DNA of 64,000 bases from NCBI GenBank assembly GCA_035578905.1, contig JAQJVL010000175.1, forward strand, positions 347,001 through 411,000. The letters are read 5' to 3'. The stretch is from Stictocephala bisonia (lineage: Eukaryota; Arthropoda; Insecta; Hemiptera; Membracidae). Under the pieces are notes generated by a model that was not told where the DNA came from, did no database searches, and saw only the letters and a program-made list of their open reading frames with translations. The position numbers and the translations under genes are program-made. Every line of letters starts with the position of its first letter. Within the stretch, counting starts at the first letter, position 1. This document shows positions 12,176 to 24,300 of the stretch, piece by piece.

Positions 12176-12190
12176 GCCAATGTGACGTCA
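12176..12190 (+). promoter_or_regulatory. CCAAT box plus perfect CRE just upstream of the receptor ATG
   Basis: GCCAAT (12176-12181) overlaps the approach to TGACGTCA (12183-12190), the full palindromic cAMP-response element, only 17 bases before the predicted start codon. This could be promoter or 5' UTR sequence. CREB/ATF binding is inferred from the motif alone. Confidence 0.4.
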
Positions 12191-12207
12191 CTAGACAGTC
12201 TGTAGGC

Positions 12208-12250
12208 ATGTCCGCTCGGAGGAGGCTGCTGAGCCACGCCGCCACATCAT
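12208..12250 (+). CDS. Receptor exon 1: start codon and n-region of signal peptide
   Basis: The exon begins at the first ATG after an in-frame TAA about 65 bases upstream. It reads [14 protein letters not shown] and then donates at gtgagtac (12251), leaving one base of a split codon. Joined to 13798, that base forms a TGG Trp codon followed by LVAWLLC. The result is a basic n-region plus hydrophobic core, as expected of a receptor signal peptide. The phase match and this composite property support the exon. It is too short for coding statistics and no transcript is available, so it remains a prediction. Confidence 0.55.
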
Positions 12251-15200
12251 GTGAGTACACTATCACAAACATTTATGGATAATTTAACGATTGATCATTT
12301 TAAAGCTACTTAAAGATAGTTAAAAATGTTCATTAACATAAAATTTATATTATTTCCTATACATTTACAATCTGTTTATGTTTACAAAATACTCAATACT
12401 TATTTATTTACTTCCTATTTCTCTAATACAAACAGGTAAGTAAGTGGAAGTAAAGGCTTGAAGTAAAATAACAAATGCATCGACAACAAATATATAAATA
12501 ATTAATAAATGCGCATCGGCAGCAAGTATATAAATAATTAACAAATGAATCGGCAACAACCATATAAATATTTCATAACAATAATCAAATATAGTAACAA
12601 TGACTACATTCCTTTATCTACACTCATCACACTGATTCACACCTCATACTAACCACCATATCTCTACGATCGGCGTCTTAGAAATGAATATTAATAATGA
12701 ATAACCAAAAACTCGGCCCTGCGGGCCTCGCCAGGGGGCAAGCCCCCTGGACCCCCGGATCTTTTTGCTTAGAGCCTACGGCTAAAATTCAAGAAACATG
12801 GAACATGCTTTAGCTGCGCTTTTTCTGTTTGCTGGCTCCTTTTTAATAATTTCTGCAAATGTATTTCTCCGAAAACAACGAATTTTAGATTTCATGTAAG
12901 GAATTACAAAAAATATAAACATATCTTAAAAATATAAATATATCTTTACTCTTTAAATTTTATTGTTTCAATTAAAACAGTTCTTGGAGTACGAATACCT
13001 ATGCTTCATATAAATAATTTCATTTGGTTCTATCCGTAGGTAGATAACTTTACAAAATACAGAAATTAATGTTGAGCTCTCACCTAATTTTGTCGTGTTA
13101 CTTATTTTTAAAAATCTTTGCTTGGGTATTCCCGAATGTATCTCTGTGATAGTTTAAACTTATTTCGGAAATGAGTTAGTATTACTATTTTTTAAGTAAT
13201 GGTCTTTAAACGCTTTCACCTGACATTCCAAGAAGTAAAGGACTGCCAATAAGTTGTTTAACTTGATTGTTTCCGAGAGTAAAAAAGAGGTAACTACTAA
13301 TTTTGTTAATTCCTTGTTGATAAAATATGTACTTATAATTTTCACTCTATTTGTTGAAACTTTAGTTAGATTTTATTGCTGTCTGTAATTGTCTGTTATT
13401 AATTTATAAGAGAAAACTACAGCAAATACTTGCTTTGTGTGTTGTTGGTTACATATTTATATGAGAGTGTTAAAATTGTTATAAACAGATCAAGTTGGTT
13501 AAGATTCTATAATAAGTTATATACTCACATTTTGGGGAGGGCGTCTTGCCTCTTGAATATTGAATTATATTGACTATTCTGAATAATTCAGATTAAAATT
13601 CTAAAATAAGAAATGGATATAAAACCCTTCTATTAAGTATCTTTTTGATTAGATCTTGTTTTGAATTGATTATAACAATTCAAACCTTCAATGAGTTTTA
13701 TTTTTAAATATTGAACTCATTACATAAGTATTCAACCCCATTGTTATTTATTTTCAAATTAAACTTACCTCAATGTTACTCCCTGGCTTGTATACAGGGT
13801 TGGTGGCTTGGTTATTGTGTACGATGGACTGCGCGGGGGTGGAAGTAACAGACTTCAGCAGGAACGTCACTCGCACCTTGGACAGTCTCCTGGTCGAGGG
13901 ACGCTACGACAAGAGGATTCGCCCTGGAATGGGAGGTATACCGGGTGGGGGATAGTGGAAATTAAACTTAACCAACTAATTTAGGTGTCACAAATACATG
14001 TCTCATCAATTTAGGTAAAATGAGTACAGTTTGTATAATAATGTGATAAAATCTCATGGTTTATGCTTTGTAGTAATAGGTTAGGAAAAACTTTTTTTTA
14101 AAAATCACAAACGCAAATCCTAACTGGTTCCATTCCTGATATAAAGCACAATTTTCGGAAAAGCTTTTCTGCTAAGAATGCTTAACTTTTCAAACAAACA
14201 CAACCAACCAACTTGGGTTCAGGAAAGGTAGATCGACATAGACGCAGTTGTGAGTCTAATCGATAAGGTTGTTGAGGGAATAGAGTGTCGGAAACCCACC
14301 CTTGGTGTGTTTCTCGATCTGTGTAAAGCAGTCAACTGTGTTTTTCGATCTCAATTGCATGGCATTCGTTGTGTGGCACTTGAGTGGCTTGGTTCTTATC
14401 TTAACCAAAGATCTCAATTCGTTCAAATTTCAGAACAACCCTTTAAATTAATCAATCTATGCTACGGGGTTCCACAGGGATCAAATTTTAGCCCAGTCCT
14501 TTTTTTGATATATGTCATTAACATTTGAGAATCATTGCAGCAAGGAAAACTTGTCCAGTATGGAGACGATACAACACTATGCTTTAGTGCGAAATCGTCA
14601 TTGCTTTTGGAACAATACGTTTTTATGGAACTGAATCAAAACATCCAAAATTTTGCCAACATCAATCTGAAAACAAACGTTTTGAAATAGATTTTTTTAA
14701 AATATTGCATTACGTCCTTCTGACACCTATTGGCACCCTAAAGTGATGTTAAAAGACACCATGCTTGAGGAAGTATACACATAAAAATTCCTTGGAATAC
14801 ACCTTGATCAGGAGTTGACATGGAATTGTCATATTGATGCTGTCTGTGCTAAATTATCATCAGGCATTTTTGTCCTGAGATCCCTAGCTAAATACTGCCC
14901 TACTCAAATACTGGTGATAGCATACTATGGCTTGATATATCCCTACCTTGTCTATGGAGTTGTGCACAAAGAATAAATTGTTAAGAGTGTTTAGACTACA
15001 AAAAAGGCAATCCGCCTTGTTGCTAAAATTGGATACAGAGATTCCTGCAAGCGCTTTTTTAAGGACCTCAACATCCCAACATTCTCTAGCCTCTACATTT
15101 TTGAAACGACACAGTTTAATACCGCAAAAGCAATAGTTCGGGGGGCGAGACTTGCATTAGCATAACACAAGAGGCCGGGATAACTACAGGACTGACATGC

Positions 15201-18200
15201 ATAGAACAGTAACTTATGAACACTTGCCTACAGAGGCAGGTGTTCAATTAATCAACAAACTACCCAACACAATAAAAAACGCCACAACGCCCAAGACGTT
15301 CAAAACTCGCCTAAAAGGCTTTTTAGCCTCACGTTCTTTTTATAGTATAGACGAGTTTATGGCGAATAATTGGGTGACTGACACCATTTCTGAAAATGGG
15401 AATGATTGGCAGGAGTGAGTGTGGGATGTTTGAGTGACCTTCATTGTATGTTTGAAAGAAAATTTTTTGGGGTGAATGTGACCAAATTTTATAAATATAA
15501 AATGATAAAAGTCACGTTTGCAATGCAACGTATTTGTATACCACAATGAATAAATTGATTTGATTCAATAATTTCTGGTAATAAAGAAAAGAAAAATTAT
15601 ATGACAGATTAACATTTTGTTTATATTGTTTAATTTTTTCAAATATGTTTTAGCACATAACAAAATTCTTAAAGTAACTATCTTTTCAGGGCCTCCAATA
15701 ACGGTGTCTGTGAACATGCACATAAAGAGCTTTGGACCCATCTCCGAGACAGAACAGGTATGTGAACATACACATAAAGAGCTTTGTACCCATCTCGGAG
15801 ATAGGACAGGTATGTGAAAATGCACATAAAGAGCTTTGGACACATCTCCGAGATAGGACAAGTATGTGAAAATGCATATAAAGAGCTTTGGACACATCTC
15901 CGAGATAGGACAGGTATGTGAAAATGCACATAAAGAGCTTTGGACACATCTCCGAGACAGAACATGTATATGAACATGCACATAAATTGGACCCATATCC
16001 GAGACAGAACAGGTATGTGAACATGCACATAAAGAGCTTTGGACCCATCTCCGAGATAGGACAGGTATGTGAAAATGCACATAAAGAGCTTTGGACACAT
16101 CTCCTAGATAGAACAGGTATATGAACATGCACATAAAGAGCTTTGGTCCCATCTTCGAGACAGAACAGGTATATGAACATGCACAAAAAGAGCTTTGGAC
16201 ACATCTTCGAGACAGAACAGGTATATGAACATGCACAAAAAGAGCTTTAGACCCATATCCGAGATAGGACAGGTATGTGAAAATGCACATAAAGAGCTAT
16301 GGACACATCTCCTAGATAGAACAGGTATGTGAACATGCACATAAAGAGCTTTGGTCCCATCTTCGAGACAGAACAGGTATATGAACATGCACAAAAAGAG
16401 CTTTGGACACATCTTCGAGACAGAACAGGTATATGAGCATGCACAAAAAGAGCTTTGGACCCATATTCGAGACAGGACAGGTATATGAACATGCACAAAA
16501 AGAGCTTTGGACCCATCTTCGAGACAGAACAGGTATATGAACATGCACAAAAAGAGCTTTGGACCCATATCCGAGATAGGACAGGTATGTGAAAATGCAC
16601 ATAAAGAGCTTTGGACACATCTCCTAGATAGAACACGTATGTGAAAATGCACATAAAGAGCTTTGGACACATCTCCTAGATAGAACAGGTATGTGAACAT
16701 GCACATAAAGAGCTTTGGTCCCATTTCCGAGACAGAAAAGGTAAACATATTTTTAAATAGTCAATGATTTAGTTAGTTATTCAAGAAATGTAATGGAAAC
16801 TCTAAACATGAAATTTCTATTATTTCTCTTTTAGTTTTTGGCAGTAAATCTTGGTAATTTCATATATTTATAAAACTAGTAAGCAGGCATGCATATTGAG
16901 AGTGGGATTTCAACCAACGACTTGTCGTAGGAAAAACGGTCTTTTTTGATTTTTTTCAAGAAGATAAGATTTAAACCCAAGATAGATAAAGAAACCACAG
17001 CAATTAGGGTATTCTCGGAAGCAGATCTATAACGGATATTCCATAAAATGAAGGAATACTGGAGAGGGAATATTTTTCATTTATATTTTTTTTCTTTTAG
17101 ATCTTCTTAAAATAAAAACAATGGTAAATAAAATTAACTATCAAAATATAAAAACAGAAGGTGCATATGGTCCTAGCCAAGGAATGAGTGACATCGACAG
17201 CAATAATTTGAGTGACATACAAAAGAGAGTATGTACAAATATGAAGGACACCGGTTAGAACACAAAGGATGAAGCTCCTACAAAATGTGAAATGTCCTTC
17301 CTTATCTAGGAAGGAAGTTGGGCATTGCGGTAGGTGAATGATGTAAGTTGAACAGTCAAGCCGAGTTAGATCCTCCAGGATGCAATAAACTGTTGTTGTT
17401 GGACTCTTTTGGGGGAATAGGGAATGAGTGAAGGCTTCGATGGTGTTCAGTGAGGAACACTCAAAGCCAGACTATCTAGTAGGCAGTGGCATATTTAGGG
17501 GGGGGGGCTATAGGGGCTGTAGCCCAGGGCGGCAGAATTTAGGGGGCGGCAAAGGAGTTGGAAGTTACCAGGAATGTAATGGTATTTTGAGAATATTTGA
17601 AAATTAAGGGCGTCAATGTCAAGTACAAAGTACTGTTCTTTACAAAATATTATCAAGTTACGGCTGTCATCTAACTGTGTTACAAATGTATGTATAGAGC
17701 GAGAGCGGCAGAAGTTGTGTACTTTTGTTGATAGGCGGGTCCGGGGTAGAGGGGTAGAGGAAGACGTATGTATGTCTGATGTTCGCCGCCAACTGGGGGG
17801 GGGGGGGCAGTTAGCCGCTATATCCCCTAGGCGGCAAAACGTGAAATACGCCACTGGGTGGGGCGGGGCGGCAAATTGTGTCTAGCCCAGGGGCGGCAAA
17901 TCTTCAAATACGCCTCTGCTAGTAGGTGGTATCCAACAATGCAGAAATGCTACAGAGGGGAGGGAGGTGCTCAAGTTTGTAGCTTAATCAATCTATTCAC
18001 CTTGTACTAAACTCAGTTCAACCTTGCAATTCACTTACCTTTTGTTCTTCTCACCACTAGTTATAAATGGTCTATGTACAACAATGCGATGAAATGTTTC
18101 TGTATGCAAAAGTAGCTTCTTATTTGGTCCACACTCTCCGGTAGTTCACAGATATGCCATAGGTAGTCAGAGTGGTATTTTTGTATTATCTACCTTAATA

Positions 18201-18306
18201 CATCATAAGTTAAAACAAATGTATTATCTACATTATTTAATTAGTTCTGTAATTTAAATATTATAATCAATTTCTGTTATGTATACAGAAAAAATTGTAT
18301 ACATTT

Positions 18307-18387
<81 letters not shown>

Positions 18388-21300
18388 ATAGTTTGTAATT
18401 ATAGTTTAAACTATACCGGTAAACTAAACGTTTATAAACAACAAATTTAGTTTTAAAATATACACACTTATTTATTTTTATTAAACCAATTAGAGTGACA
18501 AGGTTACATTGAATAATTTTGTTTTAGTATGAAAACACCAATATCTAAGTTGGCCTCCACCTAAACGTACAGACTTGACCTCTACCACAGAGAAAAGAAA
18601 CAGAGGTCACTTTCTTATGGCCACAGTAACGCCAAACTGGCTGTTATACATAGAATACAACTAACGTACATCTTAATAAATGTTAAGTAATAAAGACTTA
18701 ATTTATCCTTGAGGGTTTGGGGATAGTAAAGGGAAAGACTGACAAGGTGATGGCCCTGCCATCATATTGAAAACTAACCACTAGACACACTAACTTGACT
18801 CACATTAGCGCACTACTGAATGCGACCTCTGTTTCGTTCTTATCTGTGACTCTACCCAAACTACACCATATCGTTGAATCTGAACTACGTAGTATTGGTC
18901 TGATCCGACTAAACTGGTGATTGTATACTCAGTTCGCGTTCCTAGACCGTATCCGGACCTTGGATCATGCCAACACACTTACCCGGTTCCTAGACCGTAT
19001 CCGGACCTTGGACCAAGCCAACACACATACCCCATTCCTAGACCGTATCCGGACCTTGGACCAAGCCAATACACATACCCCGTTCCTAGACCGTATCCGG
19101 ACCTTGGACCAAGCCAACACACATACCCCGTTCCTAGACCGTATCCGGACCTTGGACCAAGCCAACACACATNNNNNNNNNNNNNNNNNNNNNNNNNNNN
19201 NNNNNNNNNNNNNNNNNNNNNNNNNNNNNNNNNNNNNNNNNNNNNNNNNNNNNNNNNNNNNNNNNNNNNNNNNNNNNNNNNNNNNNNNNNNNNNNNNNNN
19301 NNNNNNNNNNNNNNNNNNNNNNNNNNNNNNNNNNNNNNNNNNNNNNNNNNNNNNNNNNNNNNNNNNNNNNNNNNNNNNNNNNNNNNNNNNNNNNNNNNNN
19401 NNNNNNNNNNNNNNNNNNNNNNNNNNNNNNNNNNNNNNNNNNNNNNNNNNNNNNNNNNNNNNNNNNNNNNNNNNNNNNNNNNNNNNNNNNNNNNNNNNNN
19501 NNNNNNNNNNNNNNNNNNNNNNNNNNNNNNNNNNNNNNNNNNNNNNNNNNNNNNNNNNNNNNNNNNNNNNNNNNNNNNNNNNNNNNNNNNNNNNNNNNNN
19601 NNNNNNNNNNNNNNNNNNNNNNNNNNNNNNNNNNNNNNNNNNNNNNNNNNNNNNNNNNNNNNNNNNNNNNNGTGGTTAAAATTTAGATTAATTTATTACT
19701 GATAACATAGGATTTATTTTTAACTGTCATGTTCTCAATAGTCTAATTAATTACTTTTACTATTAAAATGTATCAGTGCTAATACTAGGAGTCACCCCCG
19801 CACGCTTCGCGTGCCAACCCCGCCGGTGGTGCGCTCGATACACCTCGGCCATTGGACTCGGCCTGTGACTTTTGACTGCAAATGATAGTAGGTTTAACGG
19901 TATAACGTAAAATCTCATCATTAAATTTATTTACAGTATCTCACTCACTATACTTGCGTTGGTACCTATTTATTATTTTAAACACCCGATGATATTACTT
20001 AGCCTATTTCAAACGTGTTCATTTCATTTGATTTTGTTCATGAGCTGAAAATTCAATATAATAACTACGTTAGATTACCATTGAGACCTTTAAGTCCAGT
20101 GGAGTGGAGCTCTACAACTGACAATTGAATAAAACCATGCTTACAGCCTTCCCTGGTTTACATTATGAACGGTGCACCGATATTGCACACCAACCCTTAA
20201 TCTCCAAAAGGGTTCCCCAACCTCCTCGCCGATGTTGCGCACTTGACCCAAGCAGGTACCTGAGTCCTCAGCGTCCACCGTAGTAGCTATGGAATTTGTC
20301 TCGTACGATCCACACAGGTTCAATATTATACTCAATTCCACGTTCACCGTGCAGTACGGAGCGCCCATACGCCATGTTATCCAAACGGCAGTCTCGTCGT
20401 TACTAGCCGTCCAAAAAACATCAACTCTCGCGCAACGCTCCTTTATACACCGAATTAATTATTTTACTTCGGTTGGGCCTATATTTTATTTAGTTTTGTC
20501 TTAAACTTACTTTTATTCATAGATAAAAAGAGTTCAGAGAGCAATTCTTTAACACTTAAACAATGTAAGTTAAATAAGATTCAGTCATGTGAAAGTAATA
20601 AATTAACGCAGTTATAGATAAGTAAAAATATGTATATTAAACACCAAATATATTTATTCATATAGGCCATAGGCTACAATTATGATGTCATGATATTCCT
20701 ATTTTATTTTTATAACTTTACTCACGTTGATTGCCTTCCTTGATTTACTGTAGCAAAGCAACTCCAGATTCAACGCTGACGTGTGACGTAGTTGAGCTAT
20801 CTTCTCCCTCACTGGACAAGTTTGTCGAAGACCCCGAGAGTTGAATAATTAAAGGTTCCACGTCATGCTGCAAATTATCAATCTTCCACATTTCTTTTTC
20901 AATTTTGTCCACGTGATTGCAGTAGTTGTTCCATTGCTCTTTTGTGACGGCCTTAAAGGCGTTTTCAATTAATGGCTCCATTAGCTTGACATTATACGTT
21001 TTGTTATTAACAGCCACATGCCTTTTAACTTGGCTCCACACTAATTCTATAGGATTTAACTCGCAATGATAAGGAGGGAGTCTCAGAACTTCGAGTTTAT
21101 GGGTCTTAGCTATCTCGTCGACAACGTTAAGATTAAAAAAATGCTTAATTTTTTGCACCTCACCGAGCAGTTCTTTCTTCAAGATGTCCGGTGGAAAAGC
21201 TACTTGTTTAGCTATTAACTAATTCTTTATGTCTTCTTTTTTAGTTTTTGTATTTGGTATTTTTTCCACTTTACGGCTATGGTACGATGCGTTGTCAATA

Positions 21301-24300
21301 ACAACAACAGTACCGGGAGGAACATTAGGGACTAATTGTTCTTCAAACCATTTTTCATATGTTTCTCCATCCATTTCAGCGTGGAAATCGGCTGCTCCTT
21401 TTTTTGCTAAAAATATAAGCTGCGCTCCTTCAACAAAGCCACTTTCTCCTCCTGCATGCACAATAACAAAACGGGGCCCTCGTTGAGTTGGGTCTTTTAA
21501 CCCCGTCGTCAGTCCAGCTAAGAAAGCATCCTTCGGTGTTTTAATAGTTGTATCTCTCCATATTTTTGAGGTCGCTTGCCCAACATTTACCCATGTTTCG
21601 TCCATAAACACAATATTTCTCTTTTGTTTCCTAAACTGCCTCATTGATCTTAAGTATGAATGGCGCCAAACAATTAAATCGTCTCTTTCTAACAATAAAG
21701 ACTGTCTTCTGCGGTTTTCAAAGCAAAATCCATTTTCCCTAACCAGCCTCCACAGCGTTGTTCTTTTATACTCGGGAAGATCTGGATCTTCGTTTACTTT
21801 TTCTAAAACTGCAGAAAGTGTTGGAGGTGTATTAGTAGCGAAAAAGGAATGTATAATCTTCCGAATAGTTCCAACAACAAACCCATCATATTTAAGTTTC
21901 CTACTAGTTTTGTATTCTATTTTACGCGGTGTTTTTCTTGGCGTTACGATATTCCCAGTGCTCTCCTCTTTCCGAAATTTGTAAACCGAGCGCACATTGG
22001 TTAAAGTTGCTTCACTAGTTTTTTTAACCCAAAATGTCACATTTTCTTCAGGAAATGACTTTTTGAAGTATTTAAAAACATTCAACACTGTTGTACGGTC
22101 GCCACTTTTAATAGGTTTTCCTGCAGATCTCGACGCCATAACACAAAATCAATATGTCGTAATAAACGTATCAAATCTTAGTGTAAAGAATAAAAACTAT
22201 AAACAAATGTTACACTACGCAATTATGTGTGATAAATAAATAAAACTTAATAAATCACTATATTCACTATAGTCACGTATACAACGCACGTCCACAAAGG
22301 CAAGTTACCTCCACCAAACTGATCAATTGTTTGGCAGTTGGACTAACGTTTACAAGCCCGTCTTATCAGTAACCATTTGTTATTGTTGTTGCCCTGTCGA
22401 GGCATTCTATTTATAATAGAGGACTGTTGACGTCCCCGATAGTAGACAACACAGGACAGATCGTTTCCTTTCCTTCCCACGTTCAGAACCTTATAACTGC
22501 GAGAAAAGCGACGGATCAATTTTATTTGTACCAATTTTTCCACGTAATAAATCTATAATCTATTCAAGACAATCCGTTCATATATTAAAATACACCTACA
22601 GGACCCTTATGCAATCATATTATTGTACTTTTTCGGTATTTTGCGTGTTAATTAGATTTTTGAGTTACTGTAGCTATAGACTAACTAACCAATATTGTTT
22701 AGTTAGTATATGCTGTAACTCGTATATTGTTTCATATTAAAGTAAACCTACAGCACTTAGATGAATTTTAATCACGTTTTTAAAATTTCCTATTACACTT
22801 TTATCATAGGCTGTTTTTTTTTAAATACCAATCCATAGTGATAAAAAGCATCACAGATAACTGAAACACACATCATATGACCATCTTTATTGTTACGTAG
22901 CCTACAGAAAGCAGAAAGTAGTAATATCTACTTTGGCGCCTTCACGCGGGTCGCGAGGACAGTTGACGCAACCCACATAACAAAAAAATTTATATTTACA
23001 GTACAGGTAGTAGTTGACCATTTCCCGTAAAATCTGTACTGCACGGTGAACGTGGAATTGAGTATAGAACATCAACGTCTTGCCCCAACTTTAAACGGTT
23101 CCTTGGCTTGTTGCGGGATGACGAATAGAGTCCGTGTTCTGTTTTGGCCGTGTGTACTTTCACCTCTATCTGCTTACACGGGCGAGCAACAATGGAGCGC
23201 CTGTCAAAAACAAATCAAACTGTCAGCCAGGAAATCGCATAACTGCGACAGCGGAGCGCCTGAGTGTGAGGCTCCATTGTCGTACCCTCGCGGGTCCAGT
23301 GTGACAAGGGTTGCTTGATATCTGTGACATTGTATTTAACTTGAGAGTAATCTAATTGTAGGTGATAGCATACTGTTATTTACATAAGATCCGGGTTCGA
23401 TTCCCGGTTTGGTTCGCAAATTTTACACTTCAATTTTCTTTAGAATTAAAAAGCCTTCTGGCATTGAAACTTTAAATATAAGCTGTAACAGTCATTTGAC
23501 ATAGTATTTGATTATATTTGAATATATCCAGCTTGTTGATTTAGTTAGCTGATGCAGGATCACACGTTCTTGGAAAAAACTATTAGCGGTCCACCTCCGA
23601 AGACCAAGATAGTTACTGTACATGAACAAGCGTGGATGTCTTCTATCTGTACGATTATAAACTTGTTTTAAAACAAGTCTGCAATAGTTTAACCACTTGA
23701 ATTGTAATTCAAATAAAATGAAACATGATTAAGAATACTTATCACAGTACATTAATACAGTTTGTTATTTTGATTATATTTTCATTTTTGTGTGTGCATT
23801 GTTTACTAGGTACAATAATGAGTGAAGTTGACTATTTACTCCAATAGAGCTTCGTTATTTACAAGCCTATTTACTATGGTTAATATTTAATAATTAATTA
23901 CTACTCATGGGTTAAGGGGCAAGTCATGGATAGAGGAAGAGTGTCTATGTGTTTCTTTTACATAAAACTAAAGAGTATCAAGTTTATAATTTTTTAATAA
24001 AGAACATTATAAATACATCATTATCTTAGTTTTCGGGAGTGAATGTGGTAAGCATAACGCGGTCCACCTCCGAAGACCAAGATAGTTGGTGTGCATGAAC
24101 AAGCGTGAATGTCTTCTATCTGTACGATAACAAACTTGTTTTAAAACAAGTCTGCAATAGTTCAACCACTTATTAATTCAAATGAAACATGATTAAGAAT
24201 ACTTATCACAGTACATTAATAGTTTTTAATTGTCTTTTATGATAACCCCCTACTAGGACATACAGTGTATCAACTACAGAATCAATGTTACATTTACTCC

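Noticed and set aside
15565..16748. Minus-strand frames of 102-241 codons with repeated [19 protein letters not shown] peptides
   Set aside because: They are translations of the 52-bp minisatellite, open in all frames because the unit lacks stops.
18917..19702. A 261-codon plus-strand frame running through the N gap
   Set aside because: Most of it is undetermined bases; the visible part is the 48-bp minisatellite.
20141..20504. Overlapping frames on both strands at the left end of the intronic transposon
   Set aside because: They cross the transposon TIR and a dispersed repeat shared with 63560; no protein similarity or splice support.
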